Shown: positions 35,760 to 45,173 of the stretch, piece by piece
Numbering within the stretch: position 1 is the stretch's first letter
How the letters are laid out: the number at the start of each line of letters is the position of its first letter
NCBI RefSeq assembly: GCF_021117405.1
Contig: NZ_CP088251.1
Coordinates: 186,001 to 250,000 of the forward strand
Origin: Frateuria edaphi
GTDB taxonomy: Bacteria > Pseudomonadota > Gammaproteobacteria > Xanthomonadales > Rhodanobacteraceae
Direction: 5' to 3'
Length of the DNA stretch: 64,000 bases
Made by a program: the position numbers and the translations under genes
The notes under the pieces: generated by a model
The model's input: only the letters and a program-made list of their open reading frames with translations
What the model was told of the DNA's origin: nothing
Database searches by the model: none

Positions 35760-35824
35760 GGCGCGGCTCCGCGGCGAAAGCGCGCAGGATACGGCCGGGC
35801 CCGAGGCGGCGGCATGTGCCGCGG

Positions 35825-36781
35825 TCAGGCATGCGGTGCGGGGGGTGCGTTGCGCCGGCGCGCCTCGAACGCGGCCAGCGACAGCGCCGCCACGACGAAT
35901 GGCAGCAGGTTGTAGACCAGCCGGTAGCAGAGCAGGCCGGCCAGCACGTCGGCGCGCGCCTGGGCGGGGAAGGCGCCGAGCAGGATCGCTTCGAACACGC
36001 CCAGGCCGCCGGGGGCATGGCTGACGATGCCGGCCAGCAACGCGGTCAGGTAGACCGGCACGAAATCGGCAAACGGCGGCGCGATTTCCGGAGGCAGCAG
36101 CAGGTACATCGCGCCGATCGCGGCGCTCATCTCCACGCCACCGACCAGCATCTGCAGCAGCGCGGCGCCCGAGCCCGGCAAGGCGATCGTCCAGCGACCC
36201 ACGCGCAGGCTGCGTGGCCGCGCAAGCCACAACGCCAGGCTGGCCAGCAGCAGCACGATGACCACGCCAGCGGTGCGCCCCCAGCCGAGGGCGATCGCCG
36301 GTTCCATCAGCAGGCCGGCCGCGCCCAGCACGGCGTAGCCCAGCCCCACGCCCAACGTCGCCAGCCCGACCACGCGCGCAATGTCGCCTGCGCCCAGACC
36401 CGCGGTGGCGTAGATGCGGTAGCGCACCGCGCCACCGGTCACGGCGTGGAATCCGAGCGTGTTGGACAACGCGTGCGCCGCGAAGCCCGCGAAGGCTGCC
36501 AACCCGGTCGATGCGCGCGCCGGGGCCACGCGGCGCGCGGCCAGCACGTCGAACGTGGCCAGCATGGCGAAGCTGATCGCCGTTGCCACCACGGCGCCGG
36601 CCACGTGCGTGCGCGGCAGTTGCGCCAGCGCCGTCGCCACGTCGCGCCAGCGCATCGCGCCCAGATAACGGTGCAGGAGCCACGCCGCCAGGGCGAGCAG
36701 CAACGCCGACGCGAACCAGGACAACCCGCGCAGCCAGCGGCGCGTACCGGGGTCGGCAAGAGGGGAGGGAAGTGCGGACAT
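35825..36781 (-). CDS. Lysylphosphatidylglycerol synthase TM-domain-like protein (UPF0104)
   Basis: A 318-residue polytopic protein with about eight helices, matching the flippase-like transmembrane half of MprF/LPG synthases, without the C-terminal aminoacyl-transferase half. Recognisable are GFAAHALSNTLGFHAVTGGA and the hallmark SHAPGGLGVFEAILL. Such stand-alone proteins are thought to be lipid-related. ATG 36779-36781 is chosen (MSALPSPLAD); an earlier ATG at 36808 would add nine residues. It lies 65 bp upstream of the LysE gene on the same strand. Confidence 0.82.
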   Translation of the reverse strand: MSALPSPLADPGTRRWLRGLSWFASALLLALAAWLLHRYLGAMRWRDVATALAQLPRTHVAGAVVATAISFAMLATFDVLAARRVAPARASTGLAAFAGFAAHALSNTLGFHAVTGGAVRYRIYATAGLGAGDIARVVGLATLGVGLGYAVLGAAGLLMEPAIALGWGRTAGVVIVLLLASLALWLARPRSLRVGRWTIALPGSGAALLQMLVGGVEMSAAIGAMYLLLPPEIAPPFADFVPVYLTALLAGIVSHAPGGLGVFEAILLGAFPAQARADVLAGLLCYRLVYNLLPFVVAALSLAAFEARRRNAPPAPHA

Positions 36782-36867
36782 CGGCCCAACCTTACGGCGC
36801 ATGCGCAAGGGGCCGCGGGTGCGGGATCGTCATGTCGCCAAGGGTAGCGGGTTCCGCCCCCTGGCTT

Positions 36868-36956
36868 GTAGGAGCGCACCCGTGCGCGACCGCGCGGAGC
36901 GCCCACTTCGCGCTGCCCGTGGCTCGCGGTCGCGCACCGTGCGCTCCTGCGGGAAT
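36868..36956. repeat. Complete palindromic repeat, GTAGGAGCGCAC family
   Basis: Left arm GTAGGAGCGCACCCGTGCGC (36868-36887) followed by GACCGCG; right arm GCGGTCGCGCACCGTGCGC followed by TCCTGCGGGAA. Arms are near-perfect complements around a 35-base centre. Related elements lie at 58945-59030 (complete) and 9705-9738 (half). This TAGGAGCG element type is widespread in Rhodanobacteraceae and pseudomonads, where REP mobilisation is linked to RAYT transposases. Confidence 0.8.
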
Positions 36957-37029
36957 GGGGATGCATCGTGCGCCAGTGGCTGAACCCCACCGCCAACTCA
37001 CGCTATCGTTGCCGCTCCCGCCGCCGACG

Positions 37030-38367
37030 ATGCCTTCTCCACGCATGAGCACCGAATCGAATACCTACCTGCGCCGCCTGGGTACCTGGGACGCGGCGAT
37101 GATCGTCATCGGCGGCGTGATCGGCGCCGGCATCTTCAGTACCCCGGCCACGCTGGCCCAGCGCACCGGTTCGGGCTGGGAGTTGCTGGCGCTGTGGGTG
37201 GTCGGCGGCCTGCTGACCCTGACCGGCGTGCTGAGCTATGCCGAGCTCGGCGCACGGCGTCCGCAGGCGGGCGGCAGCTACATCTACCTGCGCGAGGCGT
37301 TCGGCCAGCTGCCCGCGTTCCTGTTCGGCTGGACGATGGCGTTGATCAACTACCCGGGCAGCGTCGCCGCTGTAGCGACGATTTTCGCGCAGTACTTCTG
37401 CGCGGCGCTTGGCCTGTCGTTGCTGTACATCAAGCCCGTGGCCGCCGGCGCGATCGCCTTCATCGTCGGCGTGAACCTGTTCGGCATCCGCGCCGGCGCC
37501 TGGGTGCAGAACATCTTCACCGTGCTCAAGCTCGCCGCCATCGCGCTGCTGGTCGTGGCCGGCGTGGTGCTGGCCGATGGCCACCTGGGCGTGACGCTCG
37601 CCGCCGATCCCGGGCGGGACGTCCCCGCGGGCGCGCTGTTCGGCGCGCTGCTGCCGGTGCTGTTCACTTATGGCGGATTCCACTACCTCAACGACCTGGC
37701 CGGCGAAGTGCGCAACCCGCAACGCACGCTGCCGATCGCGCTGGGGCTGGGCATGGCCGGCGTGATGATCGCCTATGTGCTGGCCAACTTTGCCTACCTG
37801 GCCGGTCTGGGCCATGCGGGCCTGGCCTTCAGCACCGCGCCGGCCGCCGACCTGTTGCGCCGGCTGCTCGGCGACCGCGGCGCCACGCTGATGGCGCTGG
37901 GCATCGCCTGCTCCACCTTCGGCTACTGCAACATCGCCATCGCCGGCGGCGCGCGCGTGCTGCAGACGATGGGCGCCGACGGCATGTTCTTCTCCGCCGT
38001 GGGGCGCATCGAGCCGCAGAGCCGCGCGCCGCAGGTGGCGCTGGCCACGCTGGGCGCATGGGCGATCGTGCTGGCGGTGTCCGGCAGCTTCAACCAGCTG
38101 CTGGACTACACCACCGTCGGCGAGTGGCTGGCGCACGCCTGCAGCATCGCCACGCTGTTCTGGTACCGCCGTTACCTCACCGAGCCCTCGCCCTACCGCG
38201 TGCCGTTCTATCCGTGGCTGCCGATGATCTTCGTGGTGACCGTGCTGTGCGTGATCGGCGCCACGGCGATCCACAACCCAAGCGATGCCGGCATGAGCCT
38301 GGTCATCATTGCCTGCGGCATTCCCGCCTATTACGGCTGGCGCTGGCTCGAACGCAGCGGGGCGTGA
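37030..38367 (+). CDS. APC-family amino-acid permease
   Basis: A 445-residue, 12-helix transporter of the amino acid-polyamine-organocation superfamily. The first helix contains MIVIGGVIGAGIFSTPATLA, the family glycine-rich G-x-G substrate loop, and GSYIYLREAFG follows. Substrate is probably a neutral amino acid or ethanolamine-like compound; not resolvable. The start at ATG 37030 or 37045 is ambiguous because neither has a clear ribosome site. A TATCGT -10-like box at 37004-37009 would give a very short leader. It stands alone between a repeat and the GH50-like gene. Confidence 0.85.
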   Translation: MPSPRMSTESNTYLRRLGTWDAAMIVIGGVIGAGIFSTPATLAQRTGSGWELLALWVVGGLLTLTGVLSYAELGARRPQAGGSYIYLREAFGQLPAFLFGWTMALINYPGSVAAVATIFAQYFCAALGLSLLYIKPVAAGAIAFIVGVNLFGIRAGAWVQNIFTVLKLAAIALLVVAGVVLADGHLGVTLAADPGRDVPAGALFGALLPVLFTYGGFHYLNDLAGEVRNPQRTLPIALGLGMAGVMIAYVLANFAYLAGLGHAGLAFSTAPAADLLRRLLGDRGATLMALGIACSTFGYCNIAIAGGARVLQTMGADGMFFSAVGRIEPQSRAPQVALATLGAWAIVLAVSGSFNQLLDYTTVGEWLAHACSIATLFWYRRYLTEPSPYRVPFYPWLPMIFVVTVLCVIGATAIHNPSDAGMSLVIIACGIPAYYGWRWLERSGA

Positions 38368-38413
38368 GCGCTCCTGCACGTCCCGTGCGGAGCGGTGAGC
38401 GACACTGGTGGCC

Positions 38414-40498
38414 ATGAGGACGAGCGCTGCACTGGTCTGCCTGATCCTGTCGATTGCATGCCGGGCGGAGGCGCCCGCCGGTGCGGCCGGATTGCAGGTT
38501 GGTCTGGCCCATGTCCGGGCCGGCGCGGAGGAGCAGATCGCCGGCGAAACGATGCGCCGGTACACCTTCGAGCCGTCCGCGCAGCCGAGCGTGCGTTTCA
38601 GCCCGGCGCGCCCGTGGCTTGGCGAGGGCGAACTGCGCGTCAGCGTGCAGAACGCGATGCCATGGGCGGTCACCCTGTCGATCGACATCGAAGGCACGGC
38701 GGGCGCCCACCTGAAGGCGACGGTGGGCCTGCCCGCCGGCCCGGCGCAGACCCTCATCGTTCCCTTGCACGCGACCTCGCCGCGCGCCTTCGGCATGCAG
38801 GCCGGCCCGCCGATGCCGGTGCAACTCGGTGGCCAGCGTGTCCTGCTGGCCACCACGGTGGAGGGCGCGCCGTCGCTCCAGGCCATACGCGCCGTGCAGC
38901 TCTCCATTCCCGCGCCGCAGGCCGCGCAGGTGCTGCTCGTCGGTACGCCGGGCGCAGCCGCTGGCGACACGCTCCACGACGTCTACGCCGGGATCGTCGA
39001 CCGCTACGGCCAGTACACGCGGGGACAGTGGCCGGAGAAGGTCCACAGCGATGCCGCGCTACGCAGCGCGCATGTGCGCGAACGTGCGCAGCTGGGCGGC
39101 ATGCCCGGTGATCGAGGCGATGGACGGCCCGATGGCCGAACCTCGGCCGCTGGCTGGTTCCACACGCGCAAGCTTCATGGCCGCTGGCAGCTGGTGGCAC
39201 CGGACGGCCACCCGTTCTTCTCGCTGGGCGTGAACGCGGTAGCGCCCGATGGCGGGCGCAGTTACGTGCAAGGCCGCGAGTGGATGTTCACCGGCCGGCC
39301 GCCGGCCACGGGCGCCTGGCAGGCGTTCTACGGCGAGGACGACAGCCGCCGCGACACCGGCGCGGCCGGCGGCCTTACCTACAACCATGGCCGCTGGTTC
39401 GACTTCTATGCGGCCAACCTCTACCGCGTGGACGGCGTGCGATGGCGTGAAGCGTGGCGTGAACGCACGCGCCAGCGGCTGCTTGCCTGGGGCTTCAACA
39501 CGCTGGGCGACTGGAGCGATGAAACCATCGCGCGCGGCCACAGCCTGGCCTACACCCGCTCGATCAACATCACCGGCGACTACGCCAACGTCGCCACCGG
39601 CTACGACTGGTGGGGCCGCATGCCCGATCCGTTCGATCCGCACTTTGCGGCGGCCACCGAACGAGCCGTCGCCAAGGCCGCCGAAGGCGTGCGCGAGGAT
39701 CGCTGGCTGCTCGGCTACTTCGCCGACAACGAACTGGCCTGGGCGTCCCCCGGTGCGCAGGGCCGCTGGGCGCTGGCGCTGGGCACTCTGCGCGGCGAGC
39801 CGCGCAGTCCAGCGAAGCAGGCGTTCATCGCCATGCTCATGCGCAAGTACGGCGATGCCCTTCGCTTAGGGGTGGCCTGGGGCGTCGGCGTGACCCGCTG
39901 GGAGGCGCTGGAACAGGCCGGTTTCCAGGCGCCCCTGCCAAGCGAGGCCCACCAGGCCATCGCCCAGGACTACAGCGCCTGGCTGCGCGCCTATGCCGAC
40001 CGCTACTTCCGCACGGTTGCGCAGGCACTGCGCCGGCATGACCCTCATCACCTGTTTCTCGGTGGTCGCTTCGCGGTGCGCACGCCCGAGGCCGTGGCCG
40101 CCTGCGCGCAGTGGTGCGACGTGGTGAGCATCAACGTCTACGCCGACCTGCCACAGCATGGAATGGATCTGGCCGCGCTGCACCAACTCGACAAGCCGGT
40201 GCTGGTCAGCGAGTTCTCGTTCGGCTCGATCGACCGCGGCCCCTTCGGCGCAGGCCCGGTGGCGGTATGGAACGAGGCCCGGCGCGGCGAGGCGTATGCG
40301 CGCTTCCTGGCCGCAGCGGCCACCGATCCGGCGATCGTGGGTGCGCACTGGTTCCAGTACGCTGACGAACCGGTGAGCGGGCGCCTGCTCGACGGCGAGA
40401 ACGCCCACTTCGGATTGGTCGGCATCACCGACATCCCTTTCGCCGCCTTCGTGAGGACGGTGCGAAACGCGAACGCGAGCGTGCGGAAAACTCCCTAG
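38414..40498 (+). CDS. Exported GH50-like (beta-agarase-type) glycoside hydrolase
   Basis: A 694-residue exported protein; the signal ends near residue 20 (LSIACRAEA, not a strict lipobox). Residues about 20-200 form a beta-sandwich-like ancillary region. From 245 on is a TIM-barrel catalytic module similar to family 50/42 enzymes: RWQLVAPDGHPFFSLGVNAV, acid/base candidate Glu440 in YFADNELAW, nucleophile candidate Glu600 in LVSEFSFG. True agarase activity is uncertain in a probable soil bacterium; another beta-galactan is plausible. ATG 38414 is chosen over GTG 38408. It lies 46 bp after the permease gene. Confidence 0.78.
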   Translation: MRTSAALVCLILSIACRAEAPAGAAGLQVGLAHVRAGAEEQIAGETMRRYTFEPSAQPSVRFSPARPWLGEGELRVSVQNAMPWAVTLSIDIEGTAGAHLKATVGLPAGPAQTLIVPLHATSPRAFGMQAGPPMPVQLGGQRVLLATTVEGAPSLQAIRAVQLSIPAPQAAQVLLVGTPGAAAGDTLHDVYAGIVDRYGQYTRGQWPEKVHSDAALRSAHVRERAQLGGMPGDRGDGRPDGRTSAAGWFHTRKLHGRWQLVAPDGHPFFSLGVNAVAPDGGRSYVQGREWMFTGRPPATGAWQAFYGEDDSRRDTGAAGGLTYNHGRWFDFYAANLYRVDGVRWREAWRERTRQRLLAWGFNTLGDWSDETIARGHSLAYTRSINITGDYANVATGYDWWGRMPDPFDPHFAAATERAVAKAAEGVREDRWLLGYFADNELAWASPGAQGRWALALGTLRGEPRSPAKQAFIAMLMRKYGDALRLGVAWGVGVTRWEALEQAGFQAPLPSEAHQAIAQDYSAWLRAYADRYFRTVAQALRRHDPHHLFLGGRFAVRTPEAVAACAQWCDVVSINVYADLPQHGMDLAALHQLDKPVLVSEFSFGSIDRGPFGAGPVAVWNEARRGEAYARFLAAAATDPAIVGAHWFQYADEPVSGRLLDGENAHFGLVGITDIPFAAFVRTVRNANASVRKTP

Positions 40499-40676
40499 CG
40501 CCGGGTCCCCGAACCGGCGTTTCCCTGGGTGAGCCTACGGCCACGGAAGCTTGCCGGCCGCTTCACGGCACCGGTCGATACTGGATGCGGCCAAGCGGCC
40601 TCGACGGGCGTCGGGCGCCTGCACGGAGCTTGCCGCTCCGCCATTGGCCATCGGCTTGCAAGGGAGGAACCCAGGC

Positions 40677-40871
40677 ATGAACGCCGTATTCGCGATCACC
40701 CCCCACAACGAACCCAAATGGGGACGGCTGTCGGCTCCCGTGGACCCGGAAGAGACCCGGATCTGCATGCGTGCGCAGTCGATCCTTTCCGGTGGCGATA
40801 TCGGGCAATGCCCGCCACTGGACCTCAGACAGGCCCGCGACGTGCTGGCCTGGTACAAGCCCCGGCATTGA
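40677..40871 (+). CDS. 64-residue hypothetical protein
   Basis: A small cytoplasmic-type protein without signal or membrane segment. It contains EPKWGRLSAPVDPEETRICM and GDIGQCPPLDLRQARDVLAW, with two cysteines. No family was recognised. It is supported by an excellent ribosome site (AAGGGAGGAA, 7 bases before ATG 40677) and by a hairpin just after the stop. It lies between the GH50-like gene and the convergent sugar porter. Confidence 0.55.
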   Translation: MNAVFAITPHNEPKWGRLSAPVDPEETRICMRAQSILSGGDIGQCPPLDLRQARDVLAWYKPRH

Positions 40872-40880
40872 TGCGGGCGC

Positions 40881-40910
40881 CGACGGGGTGGAGGCCACCC
40901 CGTCGGGTTT
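40881..40910 (+). terminator. GC-rich hairpin, weak terminator for the 64-residue gene
   Basis: An 11-bp perfect stem (CGACGGGGTGG with CCACCCCGTCG), 3-base loop AGG, then GGTTTCTCC. The U-tract is short and interrupted, and the other strand has none, so polarity favours the plus strand. Confidence 0.6.
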
Positions 40911-40919
40911 CTCCGTCGA

Positions 40920-42311
40920 CTAGCGGCCGATCTCGCGCAGCCGCTTGCCGTGCATCAGGTTGCGCTCGATCTGCTCCAGCGTGACACCCTTGGTCTCGGG
41001 GACCAGCCACACGGTAAGCACGAGAAAGACGACGTTGAGCGCCGCGTAGAGCCAGAACGTGGCCGCGTTGCCGATGCCGTTGAGCAGGCTGAGGAAGGTG
41101 AAACCCACGATCATGTTGCAGACCCAGTTGGTGATCGTGGAGCAGCCGATGCCGAAGTCGCGGCCCTTGAGCGGCTGGATTTCCGAGCACAGCGTCCACA
41201 CCAGCGGGCCGGCGGACATCGCGAAGCCGACGATGAACACCAGTAGCATCGCCACGGTGAAGATCTGCGCCGCATGGGTGGCGATGCCGCCGTGCATCAT
41301 CGTGCCGACCACGCCCAGGCCAATCGCCATTACCGCGAAGCCGGCGTAGAGGATCGGCTTGCGGCCCACCCGGTCGATCAGCGCGATGGCGATGAAGGTC
41401 GCCAGCACGTTGGTCAGGCCGACCAGCGCGGTGAACCACATCTGCGCGGCCGTGTCGTAGCCCATTGTCTGGAAGATGCGCGGCGCGTAGTACATCACCA
41501 CGTTCATGCCGGTGAACTGCTGCATCAGCTGCAGCAGCACGCCCAGCCCGACCGAGCGGCGGAAGTTGCGGTTCTCCAGGAACAGATGCCAGCCGCGCTG
41601 CGGAGTCTTGAGCTGTTCCTCGATGTCGGCCGCCTCGCGCTCGACGATGGCCGCGTCGCCGCGCAGCCGGTTCAGCACGCCGATGGCCTCCTCGCGACGG
41701 CCGCGCATCATCAGCCAACGCGGGCTGTCGGGCAGCAGCAGAACGCCGAGCAGGAACAGGAAGCCGGGGATCGCGATCACGCCGAGCATCCAGCGCCACG
41801 AGCCGGTGTAGCTGAAGGCGGTGTCGGAAAGGAACGCGACCAGGATGCCGATGGTGATCATCAGCTGGTAGGTCGAGATCATCGCGCCGCGGATGTGCTC
41901 AGGCGCCACCTCCGCCAGGTACAGCGGCGCGGCGAAGGTGGCCAGGCCGATCGCCAGGCCCAGCACCACGCGCGCGGCGATCAGCGTGGCAGGCGACCAG
42001 GCCATGCCGCACAGCAGCGATCCGATCACGAACAACACCGCGCCCAGGATCAGCGAGCGCTTGCGGCCCAGGTGCACCGACAGCCAGCCCGCGCCAAGTG
42101 CGCCCACCGCGGCGCCGAACATCATCGCGCTCACGATCCATTCCAGGGCGCGGTCGCTGATGCCGAAATCGCTCTGGATGAACTGCTGCGCGCCGGAGAT
42201 GACGCCGATGTCCAGGCCGAACATCAATCCGGCCAGCGCCGCAAGAATGCAGGTGAAGAGCGCCGCCGTCCGGGGCTGCGCAAGAGGTGTGGCAAGGGCG
42301 TTGCTGTTCAT
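40920..42311 (-). CDS. Sugar-porter MFS transporter (GalP/AraE/XylE type)
   Basis: A 463-residue, 12-helix sugar:proton symporter, last gene of the seven-gene dgo operon. Signatures: GLMFGLDIGVISGAQQFI in helix 1, GRKRSL after helix 2, LPDSPRWLMMRGRREEA before the central loop, QQFTGMNVVMYYAPRIF in helix 7 and VPETKGVTLEQIE near the end. The GalP-like sequence and the operon's galactose-degrading enzymes make D-galactose (or L-arabinose) the likely substrate. Its ATG overlaps the stop of the lactonase gene (ATGA at 42308-42311). Confidence 0.92.
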   Translation of the reverse strand: MNSNALATPLAQPRTAALFTCILAALAGLMFGLDIGVISGAQQFIQSDFGISDRALEWIVSAMMFGAAVGALGAGWLSVHLGRKRSLILGAVLFVIGSLLCGMAWSPATLIAARVVLGLAIGLATFAAPLYLAEVAPEHIRGAMISTYQLMITIGILVAFLSDTAFSYTGSWRWMLGVIAIPGFLFLLGVLLLPDSPRWLMMRGRREEAIGVLNRLRGDAAIVEREAADIEEQLKTPQRGWHLFLENRNFRRSVGLGVLLQLMQQFTGMNVVMYYAPRIFQTMGYDTAAQMWFTALVGLTNVLATFIAIALIDRVGRKPILYAGFAVMAIGLGVVGTMMHGGIATHAAQIFTVAMLLVFIVGFAMSAGPLVWTLCSEIQPLKGRDFGIGCSTITNWVCNMIVGFTFLSLLNGIGNAATFWLYAALNVVFLVLTVWLVPETKGVTLEQIERNLMHGKRLREIGR

Positions 42312-43264
42312 GGGTGTGCTTCCCCGGAAGCGAGGTGGAGGGCGCCGGCTGCGGTACCTGGGTGCACCGATACCCGCGGCGGCGTGCCGGCGAAACGCGG
42401 TTCCGGCAGGCCGGTGGTGCCCGCCGGTGCCGCGAACAGCGCACCGGCGGACGGTTGCGAGGCGAGCGCTGCGGCGTCCAGGCCGTCGCGCGCGCTGGTG
42501 ACGTAGAGCACCGCAAGATCCGGTCCGCCGAAGGCGGGACGGGTCGGCTGCGAGGCGGGTATGTCGATGCAGTGATCGAGGCGGCCGCCAGCCGTGTAGC
42601 ACGCCACACGGCCCAGGCCCCACTGCGCGTTCCACAGGTTGCCGGCCGCATCCACCGCCGAACCGTCCGGTTCTCCGCGTGGATCATCGAGGCGCGCGAA
42701 GGTGCGCGGCGAACCGCAACGGTCGCCATAGTCGCAGCACTGGATGGCGCGGGCAGGCGAATCGCAGTAGTAGAGCGTGCGTCCGTCCGGGCTGAACGCG
42801 ACGCTGTTGCTGATCGCCACGCCGGGCAGGTCAAGGCGTTCAAGGGAGAGGTCCGCATTCAGGCGCCAGAAGCTGCCCACGGGCTCGCGGGCACCTCCGG
42901 CTGGCGGTTCGTGCAGCGTGCCGAACACGAACCGTCCCTGGCGGTCGCAGGCGCCGTCGTTGAGGCGCGTCGGCAGGCCGCCTTCCACGGGCGTGATCGG
43001 TGCGAGCGTCCCGCTGGCGGGGTGGAAGAACGCCAGCCGCGAGGCGAGCCCGAGCAGCAGCCAGCCCTCGGCCTCGCACAGCGCGATGCAGGCCAGCCGC
43101 TCGGGCATCGTCCATTGATCGGCACGCGCATCGCGCGGCCGGAAGCGCCAGAGGGTCGCCGCCTGGATGTCGGTCCAGTACAGCGCCTGCTCGCGGCTGC
43201 ACCACACGATGCCTTCGCCGAGCGTGTTGCCGGCGTGGAGCGCGACCACCGCCGACGCGTTCAT
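42308..43264 (-). CDS. SMP-30/gluconolactonase family lactonase
   Basis: A 318-residue six-bladed propeller that hydrolyses an aldonolactone to the aldonate. The metal ligands of the family are visible as the early EG in TLGEGIVW, the Asn in RLNDGACDRQGRFVFGT, and the Asp in DGSAVDAAGNLWNAQWG. In this operon the substrate is expected to be galactono-lactone made by the adjacent dehydrogenase. Both ends overlap neighbours: its ATG shares ATGA with the SDR stop, and its TGA shares ATGA with the transporter start. A GalM-like route to arabinonate is a weaker alternative. Confidence 0.88.
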   Translation of the reverse strand: MNASAVVALHAGNTLGEGIVWCSREQALYWTDIQAATLWRFRPRDARADQWTMPERLACIALCEAEGWLLLGLASRLAFFHPASGTLAPITPVEGGLPTRLNDGACDRQGRFVFGTLHEPPAGGAREPVGSFWRLNADLSLERLDLPGVAISNSVAFSPDGRTLYYCDSPARAIQCCDYGDRCGSPRTFARLDDPRGEPDGSAVDAAGNLWNAQWGLGRVACYTAGGRLDHCIDIPASQPTRPAFGGPDLAVLYVTSARDGLDAAALASQPSAGALFAAPAGTTGLPEPRFAGTPPRVSVHPGTAAGALHLASGEAHP

Positions 43265-44022
43265 ACCCAGCCGCCGTCCACGATGAAGTCCTGTCCGGTG
43301 CACATGCGGCTGTCGTCGGCGGCCAGGAACAGCGCCGCGCGGGCCAGGTCGTCGGCCATCAGGTAGCCGGGCAGGCACTGCACACGGGCGATTTCGGCCT
43401 CGCCTTCGGCGTCGAGCCAGAGCCGGCGCTGCTTCTCGGTGATCACCCAGCCGGGCACCAGCGCGTTGATGCGGATGCGGTCGTGGCCGAGCTCGCGCGC
43501 CAGGCCGTTGACCAGCCCGCGTACCGCGGCCTTGGCCATGGCGTACATCGGGTAGCCGGCGTTCTTCTTCATCCAGCCGGTCGAGCCCAGGCAGATCACC
43601 GAGCCGCCGCCCAGGCGACGCATGTCCTCGCGCACCGCCTGGGTGGCGAAATACTGGTGGCGCAGGTTGACCGCCACGTTGCGGTCGAAGTCCTCGCCCG
43701 TGGTGTCGCCGAATGCGTGCCGCACATCGTTGGCGGCGTTGTTCACCAGCACGCCGATCGGCCCCATCGCGGCGCGCGCCTGCGCGATCGCCGCGCCGAG
43801 CGCGTCCAGGTCGGTGACGTCGCAGGGCAGGAACAGTGGCCGGTGGCGGGCATCGGCCAGCTCCTCGCAGAGCGCCTCGCCGTGCGCACGGTCGAGGTCG
43901 ATGAAGGCGACGCGACTGCCCTGCCGCGCGAAGTGCCCGACGAACGACGCGCCGATGCCGGTCGCGCCTCCGCTGACGAATACCGTGCGGTCGATCAGGC
44001 TGGGATAGGTGGCGAAGGCCAT
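43261..44022 (-). CDS. SDR-family sugar dehydrogenase (probable galactose 1-dehydrogenase)
   Basis: A 253-residue short-chain dehydrogenase. NAD(P) site GGATGIGASF (TGxxxGxG type), NNAAN, catalytic Ser in LGSTGWM and the Y-x-x-x-K in YAMAK. An acidic residue after the second strand (FIDLDRAHG) favours NAD+. The C-terminus ends with the classical TGQDFIVDGGWV. Placement between a sugar-acid dehydratase and a lactonase points to oxidation of an aldose, galactose or arabinose, to its lactone. Its start lies 2 bp after the dgoD stop, and its stop overlaps the lactonase ATG. Confidence 0.85.
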   Translation of the reverse strand: MAFATYPSLIDRTVFVSGGATGIGASFVGHFARQGSRVAFIDLDRAHGEALCEELADARHRPLFLPCDVTDLDALGAAIAQARAAMGPIGVLVNNAANDVRHAFGDTTGEDFDRNVAVNLRHQYFATQAVREDMRRLGGGSVICLGSTGWMKKNAGYPMYAMAKAAVRGLVNGLARELGHDRIRINALVPGWVITEKQRRLWLDAEGEAEIARVQCLPGYLMADDLARAALFLAADDSRMCTGQDFIVDGGWV

Positions 44023-44024
44023 GC

Positions 44025-45173
44025 TCACCACTCCGCCACGCTGCCGTCGGCGTGGCGCCATACCGGATTGCGCCAGCGATGGCCGGCCGACGCGCGCTCG
44101 GCCACGTAGTCCTCGTTCACCGCGATGCCGAGGCCGGGGCCGCCTGGAATGGCGACGAAGCCGTCCTGGTAGGCGAACACGCTGCGGTCGCTGACGTAGT
44201 CGAGCAGGTCGTTGCCCGCGTTGTAGTGGATGCCCAGGCTCTGCTCCTGGATGAAGGCGTTGTGGCAGACCGCGTCCAGCTGCAGGTTGGCGGCCAGCGC
44301 AATCGGACCGAGCGGACAGTGCAGCGCGATCGCCACGTCGTAGGCCTCGGCCATCGAGGCGATCTTGCGCGTCTCGGTGATGCCGCCGGCATGCGACGGA
44401 TCGGGCTGCAGGATGTCGACGCCGCCGATCGCCAGCACGCGCTTGAAGTCGTAGCGCGAGTACAGCCGCTCGCCCAAGGCGATCGGCGCGGGCGAAATCG
44501 CGGCCAGTTCCGGCAGAGCTTCGAGATGCTCGGACAACACCGGCTCCTCGATGAACATCAGCTTGTACGGCGCCAGCTCGCGCATCAGCACCTTGGCCAT
44601 CGGCTTGTGCACCCGGCCGTGGAAATCGAGGCCCAGGCCGACGTGCGGGCCGACCGCGTCGCGCACCGCCTGCACGTTGGCGAGCACCTGCTCGACCTTG
44701 TCGTGGGTGTCGACATACTGCATTTCCTCGGTGGCGTTCATCTTGACCGCGGTGAAGCCGCGCGCCACCGCATCCTTCGCCGCGCGCGCGGTGTCGGCCG
44801 GGCGGTCGCCGCCGATCCACGAATACACGCGGATGCGATCGCGCACCGGGCCGCCGAGCAGCGCGTGCACCGGCTGGCCCAGGTGCTTGCCCTTGATGTC
44901 CCACAGCGCCTGGTCGATGCCCGCGATCGCGCTCATCAGCACAGGGCCCCCGCGGTAGAAGCCGCCGCGGTACATCACGGCCCACAGGTCTTCGATGTTG
45001 CGCGGGTCCCTGCCGATCAGATAGTCGGACAGCTCGTCCACCGCGGCGGCGATGGTGTGCGCGCGGCCTTCGACGATCGGCTCGCCCCAGCCGCAGATCC
45101 CCGCATCGGTATCGATGCGCAGGAACAGCCAGCGAGGCGGCACGACGAAGGTGGTGAGGCGGGTGATCTTCAT
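44025..45173 (-). CDS. dgoD: D-galactonate dehydratase
   Basis: A 382-residue enolase-superfamily enzyme that converts D-galactonate to 2-keto-3-deoxygalactonate. The DgoD pattern is present: GLDFHGR (metal Asp and catalytic His), MFIEEP, ALGERLY for the other two metal glutamates, and IALHCPLGP with the second catalytic His. Length equals E. coli DgoD (382). It overlaps the dgoA stop by ATGA (45170-45173). Third enzyme of the oxidative galactose route; the DgoD catalytic His pair makes mannonate or arabinonate dehydratase less likely. Confidence 0.93.
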   Translation of the reverse strand: MKITRLTTFVVPPRWLFLRIDTDAGICGWGEPIVEGRAHTIAAAVDELSDYLIGRDPRNIEDLWAVMYRGGFYRGGPVLMSAIAGIDQALWDIKGKHLGQPVHALLGGPVRDRIRVYSWIGGDRPADTARAAKDAVARGFTAVKMNATEEMQYVDTHDKVEQVLANVQAVRDAVGPHVGLGLDFHGRVHKPMAKVLMRELAPYKLMFIEEPVLSEHLEALPELAAISPAPIALGERLYSRYDFKRVLAIGGVDILQPDPSHAGGITETRKIASMAEAYDVAIALHCPLGPIALAANLQLDAVCHNAFIQEQSLGIHYNAGNDLLDYVSDRSVFAYQDGFVAIPGGPGLGIAVNEDYVAERASAGHRWRNPVWRHADGSVAEW

